Origin: Sporomusa malonica
Lineage (GTDB): Bacteria; Bacillota; Negativicutes; Sporomusales; Sporomusaceae
DNA: 64,000 bases
Reading direction: 5' to 3'
Assembly: GCF_900176355.1 (NCBI RefSeq)
Contig: NZ_FWXI01000002.1
Location: 279,073 to 343,072 of the forward strand
The notes beneath the pieces are model-generated. The model did not search any database and was not told where the DNA came from. It saw nothing but the letters and a program-made list of their open reading frames with translations. A program made the translations under genes and the position numbers. Positions 8,795 through 19,706 of this stretch are shown here, one piece after another (position 1 is the stretch's first letter; every line of letters starts with the position of its first letter).

Positions 8795-10228
8795 ATGGGT
8801 GTGCAATTAGAATACGGACTTAAATTGGAAACAACACAGAAATTGATTATGACCCCCCAGCTGCGCCAGGCAATTGCCATTCTGCAGCTTCCATCGATGG
8901 AATTGGCGTCGCTGGTGGAAAAAGAACTGCTAGAGAATCCTGTGCTTGAGGCTGACGCCGACGAGAGCGGGAACGAAAAGGATAATAGTGATGAGGCGGG
9001 TTCTTTGACAGAGTCGGCAACCATAGAGTACGACAATCCGCCTGAAGCTGATGGCTGGATTGAATATTTGCTTGGCAGCGGTACCCAGATGTCTGGCGCA
9101 AATCAAACGGGGACGTCTGAAACAGCACCAGGGCGGGAAGTGGCTGATGCTCAGGCTGTATCGCTGCAAGATTATCTTGAAATGCAGCTGCATTTTGCTG
9201 TATTTGAGGCTGGTCACTTGAATGTTGGCAGATATCTAATTGGCTGTATTGACGATAATGGCTATTTATGTGGCACAATCAATGAAGCAGCCGCCCAGCT
9301 TGGGGTAGCTGAGGCCGTTGTGAACGATGTCCTCGGAATTATTCAAACCTTTGATCCGATCGGGGTGGGCGCCTGCAGCCTGCAGGAATGCCTCCTTATT
9401 CAACTAAAGCAAAAAACGCCAGAGCTTAGCCCGGAAATTGGCCTGGCTGAGGCTATTATTAATGGATACCTTGACCAAGTGGCCTGCGCCCGCTACAAAC
9501 AGATTGCAGAAAAGCTGCATTGTACGGCCCATGAGGTCCAGCAGGCTGTTGATCTAATCCGCACGCTTGACCCTAAACCAGGTCAGGCCTTCGGGGGCGG
9601 TCAGCCTGGATATATCACGCCTGACGTTACGATTGAGCGGCTGAACGATGCGTATGTTATCCATATAAATGACAACCATGTTCCACAATTATCAATTAAT
9701 CCTTATTACCGCCAGATTATTCGGGATGCTGACAGTGATGCCCGCAAATATGTTGAAGGCCGGATAAATGCTGCTGTCTGGCTGATAAAAAGTATTGAAC
9801 AGCGACGCCGCACGTTATACAATGTGACGGAGGCTATTGTTGGTCTGCAGCGCGGGTTCTTCGACCATGGCCCCAAGTTTCTGCGGCCGTTGACGTTGAA
9901 AAAAGTCGCCGAGCAAATTGGGGTTCATGAATCAACAGTCAGTCGGGCTACTGCAAATAAGTATGCGTCCACTCCGCATGGAGTATTTGGCTTGCATACC
10001 TTTTTTACCGCAGGCCTCCAGAGTACTGGTGGCGAAGATGTATCAGCCAGTCGGGTAAAACAAGAGATAAAAGAGCTTGTTACTGCCGAAAATCAGACAC
10101 AGCCTTTAAGCGACCAGGCGTTAAGTGATCTGCTTAATGGCAAGGGAATCATGGTTTCACGCCGGACAGTGGCAAAATATCGCGAAGAACTGGGAATTCC
10201 TGCATCAAGTAGGCGGAAAAGGCATTAA
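8795..10228 (+). CDS. rpoN: RNA polymerase sigma-54 factor
   Basis: A 477-aa protein with the usual three regions. Region I is glutamine-rich (LETTQKLIMTPQLRQAIAILQ) and binds activator and core. An acidic linker of about residues 50-105 follows. The core-binding and DNA-binding domains come next, with a helix-turn-helix near KKVAEQIGVHESTVSR and the RpoN box SRRTVAKYREELGIP close to the C-terminus, which reads the -24 element. Genes it serves need an AAA+ activator; none is obvious in this window. The region ahead has a GGGGGAGG ribosome binding site at 8784-8791. A strong terminator follows. Confidence 0.96.
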   Translation: MGVQLEYGLKLETTQKLIMTPQLRQAIAILQLPSMELASLVEKELLENPVLEADADESGNEKDNSDEAGSLTESATIEYDNPPEADGWIEYLLGSGTQMSGANQTGTSETAPGREVADAQAVSLQDYLEMQLHFAVFEAGHLNVGRYLIGCIDDNGYLCGTINEAAAQLGVAEAVVNDVLGIIQTFDPIGVGACSLQECLLIQLKQKTPELSPEIGLAEAIINGYLDQVACARYKQIAEKLHCTAHEVQQAVDLIRTLDPKPGQAFGGGQPGYITPDVTIERLNDAYVIHINDNHVPQLSINPYYRQIIRDADSDARKYVEGRINAAVWLIKSIEQRRRTLYNVTEAIVGLQRGFFDHGPKFLRPLTLKKVAEQIGVHESTVSRATANKYASTPHGVFGLHTFFTAGLQSTGGEDVSASRVKQEIKELVTAENQTQPLSDQALSDLLNGKGIMVSRRTVAKYREELGIPASSRRKRH

Positions 10229-10244
10229 TCTAGTACTATACTTG

Positions 10245-10285
10245 AGATCTCTGAAGGAGCCTAGGCTCTTTTAGAGATCTTTATT
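10245..10285 (+). terminator. Intrinsic terminator after rpoN
   Basis: AGATCTCT (10245-10252) pairs with AGAGATCT (10273-10280), and the inner GAGCC/GGCTC extends the stem. A short TTATT follows. It separates rpoN from the glp genes. Confidence 0.75.
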
Positions 10286-10393
10286 ATGAGCAATATATTA
10301 CCGTTAAATGGAAGTAATTAAATAAATTGGGGAAAGGTATATTGGAACGTATGGCGAATAAGGAATTAAAGACTATTTGAAGGTAGTGATTGA

Positions 10394-10960
10394 ATGGCAC
10401 AAAACAATATTATCAGGTTGTTAAGTGATGGTCATATCATACCGGCGCCTCGTAATTATGAGGATTTTAAATATGCCCTTTCCCATTCTTCAAGCCCCAG
10501 CGTCAGCTTGCTGTTTGGTGATATCAACATTCTACCTGAACTTTTAGCACAAGCGCGTGAACATAAAAAGCGGGTTTTGGTTCACCTCGATTTATTGGGA
10601 GGTGTTGGCAAAGATAAAGCCGGTATTCTATTCTTGGTACGAATGGGTGTTGCGGCTATTATCACCACCAAGCCGCAACTAGGTAAAATTGCCAGGGAGG
10701 CAGGAATGATTGTTATCCATCGGCTGTTTATGATGGATTCGGAAGCTATTAAAACAGGTGTAAACCTTCTCAAGGGCTACAAGCCTGATGCACTTGAACT
10801 ACTGCCGGCCTCTGTTCCATCTAGTGTAATTACTGAATTAGCCGATCTAACGGGGTTACCGATCCTAGGCGGCGGACTGATGCACACCAAAGAAGAGGTA
10901 CAACAGGCCATTAACAGCGGACTTACTGCAGTAAGTGCCAGTAAACGCGAACTATGGTAG
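10394..10960 (+). CDS. glpP: Glycerol-3-phosphate responsive antiterminator GlpP
   Basis: A 188-aa protein of the GlpP family (LFGDINILPELL, VHLDLLGGVGKDKAGILFL, LPASVPSSVITEL, GLPILGGGLMHTKEEV). In Bacillus subtilis GlpP binds glycerol 3-phosphate and then the leader mRNAs of glpFK and glpD, which prevents early termination. It lies directly before glpF-glpK-glpABC here, which fits that role. The fold is a small TIM-like barrel. It is unusual only in its RNA targets, which I suggest are the shared motif at 11072-11090 and 13613-13630. Confidence 0.93.
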   Translation: MAQNNIIRLLSDGHIIPAPRNYEDFKYALSHSSSPSVSLLFGDINILPELLAQAREHKKRVLVHLDLLGGVGKDKAGILFLVRMGVAAIITTKPQLGKIAREAGMIVIHRLFMMDSEAIKTGVNLLKGYKPDALELLPASVPSSVITELADLTGLPILGGGLMHTKEEVQQAINSGLTAVSASKRELW

Positions 10961-11071
10961 TGTTATTATAATGAGAATTGTATGTGAAAATAATAATTTT
11001 CAAACAATTGAAAAATTAGCAGGAATTATTCATGTAGGGTAGAATATGTATTACTATAAGAATATAGGGAC

Positions 11072-11090
11072 AGAGATAAAAGAGAAGTCC
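11072..11090 (+). promoter_or_regulatory. Candidate GlpP target in the glpF leader
   Basis: The 299-base gap between glpP and glpF has no gene. It contains AGAGATAAAAGAGAAGTCC, which recurs almost unchanged (AGAGATGAAGAGAAGTCC) at 13613-13630 ahead of glpA. No clear complementary arm was found downstream in this first leader. The role as a GlpP-bound element is an inference from position and repetition. Confidence 0.4.
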
Positions 11091-11259
11091 GAATTTTTCG
11101 CCGGAGCTATTGTAGTAGTAGTCTATGGGCGTTTAATTTGGGCTTTTATTTTTATGTGTTCCTAAGGAGGGGGATAGCTGACAATCGCAAAAGGTTGAAT
11201 ACCGGGGGTTGTTATTAGAAAATTCTGCATATTTAGAGAAAAAGAGGAGGGTATTATTT

Positions 11260-13556
<2,297 letters not shown>

Positions 13557-13612
13557 AAACCAAACTGTTAAAACGCTGCGAAACTACTAGACAATGTTGA
13601 TATATTGGACTT

Positions 13613-13678
13613 AGAGATGAAGAGAAGTCCTTCTTGCGCCAGTTAGCGGCCCAAGGGGACTTCTCTATCCTTTTTTTA
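13613..13678 (+). terminator. glpA leader: shared motif plus intrinsic terminator
   Basis: AGAGAAGTCC (13621-13630) pairs perfectly with GGACTTCTCT (13657-13666), followed by ATCC and seven Ts. The 5' arm is part of the motif AGAGATGAAGAGAAGTCC, also present in the glpF leader. The arrangement fits an intrinsic terminator between glpK and glpA that an RNA-binding antiterminator (GlpP) could open by occupying the 5' arm. Confidence 0.75.
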
Positions 13679-13755
13679 CCCTTAATTTTCGGAGACTGGC
13701 TAGAATTGTCATGTCGGCGGTGGACAGCCAGCTTTCCCCAAAGGAGTATATAAAT

Positions 13756-15366
13756 ATGCAAGCTACTGTAGTGGTCATCGGCGGCGGGGCAACCGGGGTC
13801 GGCATTCTTCGGGACTTGTCCATGCGCGGGATAAAAACCATATTAGTTGAACAAAAGGACTTAGCTTATGGCACAAGCTCGCGGTTTCATGGGCTTTTGC
13901 ATAGTGGCGGCCGGTATGCGGTCAAAGATGCCGAATCGGCACAAGAATGTATTGAAGAAAACATGATTTTACGTAAAATCGCCCGGCATTCTGTCGAAGA
14001 GACTGAGGGGTTCTTTGTTAGATTGCCTGAAGATGATGAGGCTTTTGAAGCTTCCTGGGTAGCAGCCTGTGCCAAAGTGAACATTCCCGCCATTCCTATA
14101 ACCCCAGCTGAAGCCAAGCGCCTCGAGCCACAGCTTACCAGCAGGGCGGTCTCAGCCTATCGTGTGCCTGACTCGGCTGTCGATGGTTTCAGATTGGTAT
14201 GGCAAAATGTCATATCTGCCCGGAAATACGGGGGTCAGGCTTTGACATATACTGAAGTAACCGCTATTGACCATGTAAATAATCAGGTAGTAGGAGTTAA
14301 GGTCAAAAACACGTTAACAGGTCAGACCGACTCAATTGCCTGCGATTATATTGTAAATGCTGCAGGCTCGTGGGTGGGTCAAGTGGCTCATTTAGCTGGG
14401 ATTGAGGTTAATGTTAAACCTGACAGGGGTGTGCTGATTGCCTTTAATCACCGGTTTACCAGCCGGATAGTCAATCGTCTGCGGCCACCGTCAGATGGCG
14501 ATATCTTTGTGCCACATGGCTCAATTACCATTTTGGGCACAACTTCATCGCCTGCATCCCGACCAGATGATACCATCCCCCGTACGGCTGAGGTAGCAGA
14601 ACTCTTAAAAATCGGCCAGCCGTTATTTGAGGATATCTATAACTACCGTATTCTTCGGACCTTTGCCGGAACGCGTCCACTCTATAGTGCTGATCCTGGT
14701 GCGGCCGGCAGAGCGGCATCCCGTAACTTTACTATTATTGACCACGAAAAAGACGGACTGAAGGGCATGGCGACAATTGTCGGCGGCAAACTGACAACCT
14801 ATCGTCTCATGGCCGAAAAGATGGCAGATAAAGTCTGTGCCAAGCTTGACGTCAAAGCTGAATGCCGGACTGCAATTGAGCCTATGATTGACGATGCACC
14901 GGCAGCAGATATCCAAGCGGCAAAGCAGTTTTTTCCAGCCTATACTGTCAACCGGGCTGCTTCACGGCTTGGTCCCAAGCTGGCTGAAGTTGTTAAATCA
15001 ATGGAAGCCAATCCGGCTAAACGTCAGCTACTCTGTGAGTGTGAAATGGTTACACTGGCTGAGGTCGAAGCCATGGCAGCAGACGATACAAGCTACAGCC
15101 TTGAGGATGTACGACGCAAAACGCGCATGGGGATGGGAACCTGCCAGGGTGCCTTCTGTGGCTTCCGCACGGTAGGCGTGGTGGCAGCCAATGATTTGAT
15201 TACAGGCAAGGATGCGCCTAAGCTTGTGGAAGATTTTCTAGAAGCACGCTGGAACGGTATTCGTCCGGTGCTTTGGGGCAATCAGCTGCGAGAGGCCGAG
15301 CTCATGCGCGGTATCTACGCAGCCGCATTAAATATAGATGGAGCGGTTAATCATGAGAACAAGTGA
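13756..15366 (+). CDS. glpA: Anaerobic glycerol-3-phosphate dehydrogenase subunit A
   Basis: A 536-aa flavoprotein. The FAD-binding GxGxxG region is at the N-terminus (VVVIGGGATGVGILRDL), followed by the DAO fold of glycerol-3-phosphate dehydrogenase (SSRFHGLLHSGGRYAV) and a C-terminal BFD-like domain with CECE and CQGAFC cysteines, as in GlpA. It oxidises glycerol 3-phosphate to dihydroxyacetone phosphate. ATG 13756 follows AAGGAG (13741-13746), whereas ATG 13711 lacks a ribosome binding site. It overlaps glpB by 14 bases. Electrons should pass via GlpB and GlpC to the quinone pool. Confidence 0.95.
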   Translation: MQATVVVIGGGATGVGILRDLSMRGIKTILVEQKDLAYGTSSRFHGLLHSGGRYAVKDAESAQECIEENMILRKIARHSVEETEGFFVRLPEDDEAFEASWVAACAKVNIPAIPITPAEAKRLEPQLTSRAVSAYRVPDSAVDGFRLVWQNVISARKYGGQALTYTEVTAIDHVNNQVVGVKVKNTLTGQTDSIACDYIVNAAGSWVGQVAHLAGIEVNVKPDRGVLIAFNHRFTSRIVNRLRPPSDGDIFVPHGSITILGTTSSPASRPDDTIPRTAEVAELLKIGQPLFEDIYNYRILRTFAGTRPLYSADPGAAGRAASRNFTIIDHEKDGLKGMATIVGGKLTTYRLMAEKMADKVCAKLDVKAECRTAIEPMIDDAPAADIQAAKQFFPAYTVNRAASRLGPKLAEVVKSMEANPAKRQLLCECEMVTLAEVEAMAADDTSYSLEDVRRKTRMGMGTCQGAFCGFRTVGVVAANDLITGKDAPKLVEDFLEARWNGIRPVLWGNQLREAELMRGIYAAALNIDGAVNHENK

Positions 15367-16597
15367 TGTTATTGTTATTGGTGGTGGCCTGGCCGGTTTG
15401 ACAGCGGCGATTGTCGCTGCCGGGCGGGGTAAAGAGGTAACGCTTATGACCTCCGGCGCTGGCACACTGGCCATTGGCGGCGGTACAATTGATATGCTGG
15501 GATATCTTGAGGACAATACAACCGTGTACAGCCCCCGTGACGGCCTTGGCCGATTGGCTGAAGATCACCCCTATAGCAAGGTCGGCAGTCAGGTAATGGA
15601 AGACGCAGTGCAGTTTTTTCTTACGATGTGTAAAGAAGAAGGTTTTGCTTATACCGGCAGCATGGACAGCACCCAATGGCTGCCTACGGCGGTAGGGACC
15701 TTAAAACCTAGCTGCCTGGTGCCGCTGACCATGGATATTAGTCTGCTCAAAGCGGCCAACCATGTGGTAGTAGCTGGTTTCTCCAGGCTTAAAGACTACT
15801 TTCCTGAGCTTGTTATCAAGGGGTTAAGCAAGCTTCCCGGCTATCAGAAAGAGTATGAAAAAGTCGTAATTGAGACTGGTTTTACCGGTGGGCGGGATGT
15901 AACAACCCTTGACATTGCCAGATGGTTAGATACGGCAGCAGGCCAGCAGGCATGCTATGAGCAACTGGGTAAACATATTAAACCTGGAAGTGTTGTAATT
16001 ATTCCACCTGTCTTGGGCTCTCGTCCCAATTATGATGTGAGGAATAAGCTGGAACAAGCGCTTAGCTGTAAGTTTGTTGAAACCGTCATTATGCCGACCG
16101 CTATTACCGGTCTCAGACTGCGCGCCATGCTCTTAAACCGGGCCAAGAAATTAGGCGTTAAGATTATGGAGCAGGCACATGCTGCCTGGGCTGTAAAGGA
16201 CGGCAGCCGTGTCATGTCTGTTGTCACAAGCAATATCGACCGTGAACGTGCCTACAGTACGCAGGCGGTAATTTTGGCCACAGGCGGTTTTTTCGGCGGC
16301 GGTATTGTAGCAGATCCTGACACTGTACATGAGGCTGTTTTGCAGCTGCCGGTAGAGGCTCCAACTGACAGGGAAGAGTGGGGCACGCTTAAGTTGTTTA
16401 GTGGCGCCGCCCAACCCTTTGCTAAAATTGGTATTAAAGTAGATTCCAGCCTGCGGCCAGTAGACGCGCAAGGCAAGGTGCTGTTAGAGAATGTATATAT
16501 TGCTGGCCGAAACCTGGCAGGGTACGACTATTGCCTGGAAAAGTCAGGCAATGGGGTTGCGTTGGTGACAGGTTACAAAGCTGGTTTAACCTGTTAG
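15353..16597 (+). CDS. glpB: Anaerobic glycerol-3-phosphate dehydrogenase subunit B
   Basis: A 414-aa flavoprotein with an N-terminal dinucleotide-binding motif (VIVIGGGLAGLTAAIVAAGRG) and the end block NVYIAGRNLAGYDYCLEKSG typical of GlpB. It binds the second flavin of the GlpABC complex. ATG 15353 lies inside the end of glpA with GGAG upstream, which suggests translational coupling. The family is about 420 residues, so it is complete. Confidence 0.94.
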   Translation: MRTSDVIVIGGGLAGLTAAIVAAGRGKEVTLMTSGAGTLAIGGGTIDMLGYLEDNTTVYSPRDGLGRLAEDHPYSKVGSQVMEDAVQFFLTMCKEEGFAYTGSMDSTQWLPTAVGTLKPSCLVPLTMDISLLKAANHVVVAGFSRLKDYFPELVIKGLSKLPGYQKEYEKVVIETGFTGGRDVTTLDIARWLDTAAGQQACYEQLGKHIKPGSVVIIPPVLGSRPNYDVRNKLEQALSCKFVETVIMPTAITGLRLRAMLLNRAKKLGVKIMEQAHAAWAVKDGSRVMSVVTSNIDRERAYSTQAVILATGGFFGGGIVADPDTVHEAVLQLPVEAPTDREEWGTLKLFSGAAQPFAKIGIKVDSSLRPVDAQGKVLLENVYIAGRNLAGYDYCLEKSGNGVALVTGYKAGLTC

Positions 16598-16636
16598 TAA
16601 ACAGTCTTACTTTAATTATATATGGAGAGAAAACAT

Positions 16637-17830
16637 ATGAAAAAACATCATTATAACCCAGATAGTTGCACGACTTGCACTGCCTGTGTTGTGCATTGTC
16701 CAGTTACTCAAGCCGTACGGGAGTTCAGGGGCCCTAAGCTTGCCGGTCCGGCTGGTGAACGTTTCCGGCTATCAGAAGATGACTATGATGCTGCGCTGGA
16801 ATACTGCTCCAACTGTAAAAACTGCGACATTAGCTGTCCATCAAGGGTGCCGATCTCTACGCTCAATATGAAGGCGAAAGCTAAGTATTATAAAACACAT
16901 AAACAGTCGCTCCGGGACTGGATTTTGTCCCATGGCGAACAAATGGCCAAGATGGCCAGTATGACACCAGGCCTAGCCAATATGGGTATGAACAATTTTC
17001 TGAGCCGGGCAATCATGAAAAGAGTTGGAATTTCAGACAAAGCACCGCTGCCTGCCTATGCTTCTGAACCCTTCATAAAGCAGTTCAAAAAAATCAAGCA
17101 GCAGTCGTTTGCCAATAAAGTGGTTTTTTATCCAGGCTGTTTTATTAGCTTTAATCAACCTGAGGTTGGACTTGATGTTGTAGCTGTCCTTCAGGCCAAT
17201 CAGTTTGAGGTCATTGTTCCGGAGGAGGCCGTGTGCTGTGGTTCGCCGCTGGTAGTCAACGGTTTTATGGATGAGGCAGAAGCCAATGCCCGTAAGAATG
17301 TGGCTATTTTAAAGAAATATGTTGAACTGGGATATTCCGTGATTACAGCCTGTACCAGCTGTGGACTGATGCTTAAGCAAGAATATCAGGAATTATTCGA
17401 GATCAACGAGCAAGAGCGTGTTGCTGCCCGGATTTATGATATCTCGGAATTTTTGCTGGAACTCTATGACGAAGGACGGCTGAATACCAATTTTGTCAAG
17501 CAAGCAGGCCGTTACTTGTATCATGCGCCTTGTCACCTCAGGGTTCAGGGGATTGGCAGACCCGGTCTGGAGCTTGTTAAGATGCTTCCTGGTATTGAGG
17601 TAACAGACGCTGACGCCGGATGCTGCGGCATTTCAGGTAACTATGGCTTTAAAGATGACAAATATGATATTGCTATGTCGGTTGGCAGTAATCTTTTTGA
17701 AACCATTAAAGCCAGCGGTGTGACTTCGGTGTTATCAGAATGCGGTACCTGCCGGCTGCAAATCGCACATGGGGCCAAGGTCAAGACTGCTCACCCTATT
17801 ACGATAGTGCGTAAAGCATATGGAATTTAA
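16637..17830 (+). CDS. glpC: Anaerobic glycerol-3-phosphate dehydrogenase subunit C
   Basis: A 397-aa iron-sulfur protein. Two 4Fe-4S motifs lie at the N-terminus (CTTCTACVVHCP and CSNCKNCDISCP), followed by two CCG domains (GCFISFNQPEVG...CCGSP and HAPCHLRVQG...CCGISGNYGF), as in GlpC and heterodisulfide reductase B-type subunits. It anchors GlpAB to the membrane and passes electrons to menaquinone. ATG 16637 has GGAGAG 7 bases upstream; ATG 16622 would add five residues and overlap that site. It ends 34 bases before the chemoreceptor gene. Confidence 0.95.
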   Translation: MKKHHYNPDSCTTCTACVVHCPVTQAVREFRGPKLAGPAGERFRLSEDDYDAALEYCSNCKNCDISCPSRVPISTLNMKAKAKYYKTHKQSLRDWILSHGEQMAKMASMTPGLANMGMNNFLSRAIMKRVGISDKAPLPAYASEPFIKQFKKIKQQSFANKVVFYPGCFISFNQPEVGLDVVAVLQANQFEVIVPEEAVCCGSPLVVNGFMDEAEANARKNVAILKKYVELGYSVITACTSCGLMLKQEYQELFEINEQERVAARIYDISEFLLELYDEGRLNTNFVKQAGRYLYHAPCHLRVQGIGRPGLELVKMLPGIEVTDADAGCCGISGNYGFKDDKYDIAMSVGSNLFETIKASGVTSVLSECGTCRLQIAHGAKVKTAHPITIVRKAYGI

Positions 17831-17864
17831 TAAAATACATGTGTAAGTGAATGGGAGAGAACGT

Positions 17865-19691
17865 ATGGAGAAGCGGCGAAATTGGATTGCCCGGCTTGCA
17901 GCTGGTATTTTTCCTCAATCAGGGAACTCGGCAGAACGAAGCCGAGAGGGCGGAGTAATCCCGCCTAAACTAAAGCCTGAAGCATGTGTAGGCGCTGATT
18001 CCATTGATATGTTTGGGATGGCAGGCGATCTAGCCTTCATATCACAGCAGTTGGTATGGGAGATGGAACAAAGTAGAGCGGCATTAAAAAAACTGGGAGA
18101 GTTGTCTGGGGCAGTAACCAGAGAAACCGAGAGCAATGCTAGTAATACTCAAGAAACGGCTGCAGGGATAGAGGAAGTCGCAGCTGCTGCTGGGGTTGTA
18201 TCCAATTCGTCGCGAGATGTTCTTATTCAATGTATGGATTCTCTGAAGCTAGCTGTCAAAAGCCAAGAAGAATTTCTTAAGGTCACCAATAGTATGATGG
18301 AAGTTGCTCAAGCCGTTGAGGGGGCGGCGCGTTCTGTGGAAGACCTGAACGCCGCCTCACTGCGGATTAGTGAGTTTACAGGTAAGATTCAGGGAATTGC
18401 CAGCCAGACCAATCTCCTTGCGCTCAATGCGACAATCGAGGCTGCACGGGCTGGTGAACATGGGCGAGGTTTCGCAGTTGTGGCGCAGGAGGTAGGAAAG
18501 CTTGCCAGTGAAAGCGCGCAAATCACACAGGAAGTAGATTCAGTTATTGTTGATATTACCAGTCAGACTAAACAGGTAACCTTAACAATGTTGGCAGGGC
18601 GGGATAAACTGGCAGGAATTGAGGGGATGGCCCGAAATTCTACTCAATCGATGCAGGCCATTGTAGAAAATATTACCGGTATTAGAAAAACAGTAGAACG
18701 ATTGTGCCAATTATCCGAAAGCCAAAACCAAACAACCGAGCAAATAGCGACTGCAGTTGACGTAATTGGTGCGGCTACTGTAGAAATTGCGGCAAATGCC
18801 CAGTCAATGCAGACCAGCGTGAATGCGCAGCAGGAAAACCTGGAACAGGTTTTCGGCCACGCCAGAGCCATGACGATAATGTCTGATAAACTCCAAGAAG
18901 TGGCTGTTTTATTTAAGTCATCGCAGGAAATAGTATTTGGTGTAAATCCGTTTACTGTACCGCAAATCATTCGGGATACGTATGTGCCGATTCTCGAACA
19001 TGTGGCGCAAAATATAGGCCTGAAGGCGCGGGTTATCATTGTGTCTGACTATGATGCCCTTGGCCGGGCTATGCTTAATGGCACGGTAGATGTTGGCTGG
19101 TTTTCACCATTTGCTTACGTTTCTGCCAAGAAAGCAGGCAACTTGATTCCAATAGTCACTCCTATTGTCAATAACAGTTCATCCTATACTGGGTTGATCG
19201 TTGCGTCAAAAGACAGAGGATATACAAGTATTGATGCGCTAAAGGGGAAAAAATTTGCCTTTGTTGACCGGCAGTCAGCATCCGGATATGTATACCCTCG
19301 CGCACTTCTTGTCCAAAACGGCAAGACACCGGAGAAGTTTTTCCAAGAAACGGTATTTTTAGGTAGTCATAACCGGGTCATCGAGGGTGTTCTGGATGGT
19401 ATTGCTGACGGTGGTGCAACTTACTCTGAAGCCCTTGAGATAGGCAGAAGCAGAGGTCTTCAGGTTGAACGATTGACGATACTGGCACAAACAGAACCTA
19501 TCCCCAAAGATGCTATCGCCGGTCGACCTGGGCTGGCACCCGGACTACCGGAAAAGTTAATGCAGTCATTCATAACTATTACAGATAAAAACATACAATA
19601 TAGAACGCTGCTTGCCAGAACAAATATTAACGGGTTCACAATCGCGCATGACGAAGCTTACGAGGTCGTCCGAAAAGTAGCTCGCAATTAG
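17865..19691 (+). CDS. Cytoplasmic chemoreceptor fused to a PhnD-like binding domain
   Basis: A 608-aa protein with no membrane segment or signal peptide. Residues of about 60-340 form a methyl-accepting coiled coil with the conserved hairpin tip [20 protein letters not shown] (about 183-202) that contacts CheA and CheW. Residues of about 355-590 match the PhnD/SsuA-type phosphate-phosphonate binding fold ([45 protein letters not shown]). PhnD domains normally bind ligands outside the cell; here one is C-terminal and cytoplasmic. It could sense an internal metabolite. It lies between glpC and pyk, 16 bases from pyk, so the ligand may be a phosphorylated glycolytic compound, which is only a guess. 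ATG 17865 has GGGAGAG upstream. Confidence 0.88.
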   Translation: MEKRRNWIARLAAGIFPQSGNSAERSREGGVIPPKLKPEACVGADSIDMFGMAGDLAFISQQLVWEMEQSRAALKKLGELSGAVTRETESNASNTQETAAGIEEVAAAAGVVSNSSRDVLIQCMDSLKLAVKSQEEFLKVTNSMMEVAQAVEGAARSVEDLNAASLRISEFTGKIQGIASQTNLLALNATIEAARAGEHGRGFAVVAQEVGKLASESAQITQEVDSVIVDITSQTKQVTLTMLAGRDKLAGIEGMARNSTQSMQAIVENITGIRKTVERLCQLSESQNQTTEQIATAVDVIGAATVEIAANAQSMQTSVNAQQENLEQVFGHARAMTIMSDKLQEVAVLFKSSQEIVFGVNPFTVPQIIRDTYVPILEHVAQNIGLKARVIIVSDYDALGRAMLNGTVDVGWFSPFAYVSAKKAGNLIPIVTPIVNNSSSYTGLIVASKDRGYTSIDALKGKKFAFVDRQSASGYVYPRALLVQNGKTPEKFFQETVFLGSHNRVIEGVLDGIADGGATYSEALEIGRSRGLQVERLTILAQTEPIPKDAIAGRPGLAPGLPEKLMQSFITITDKNIQYRTLLARTNINGFTIAHDEAYEVVRKVARN

Positions 19692-19706
19692 GAACGGAGG
19701 AATTAT

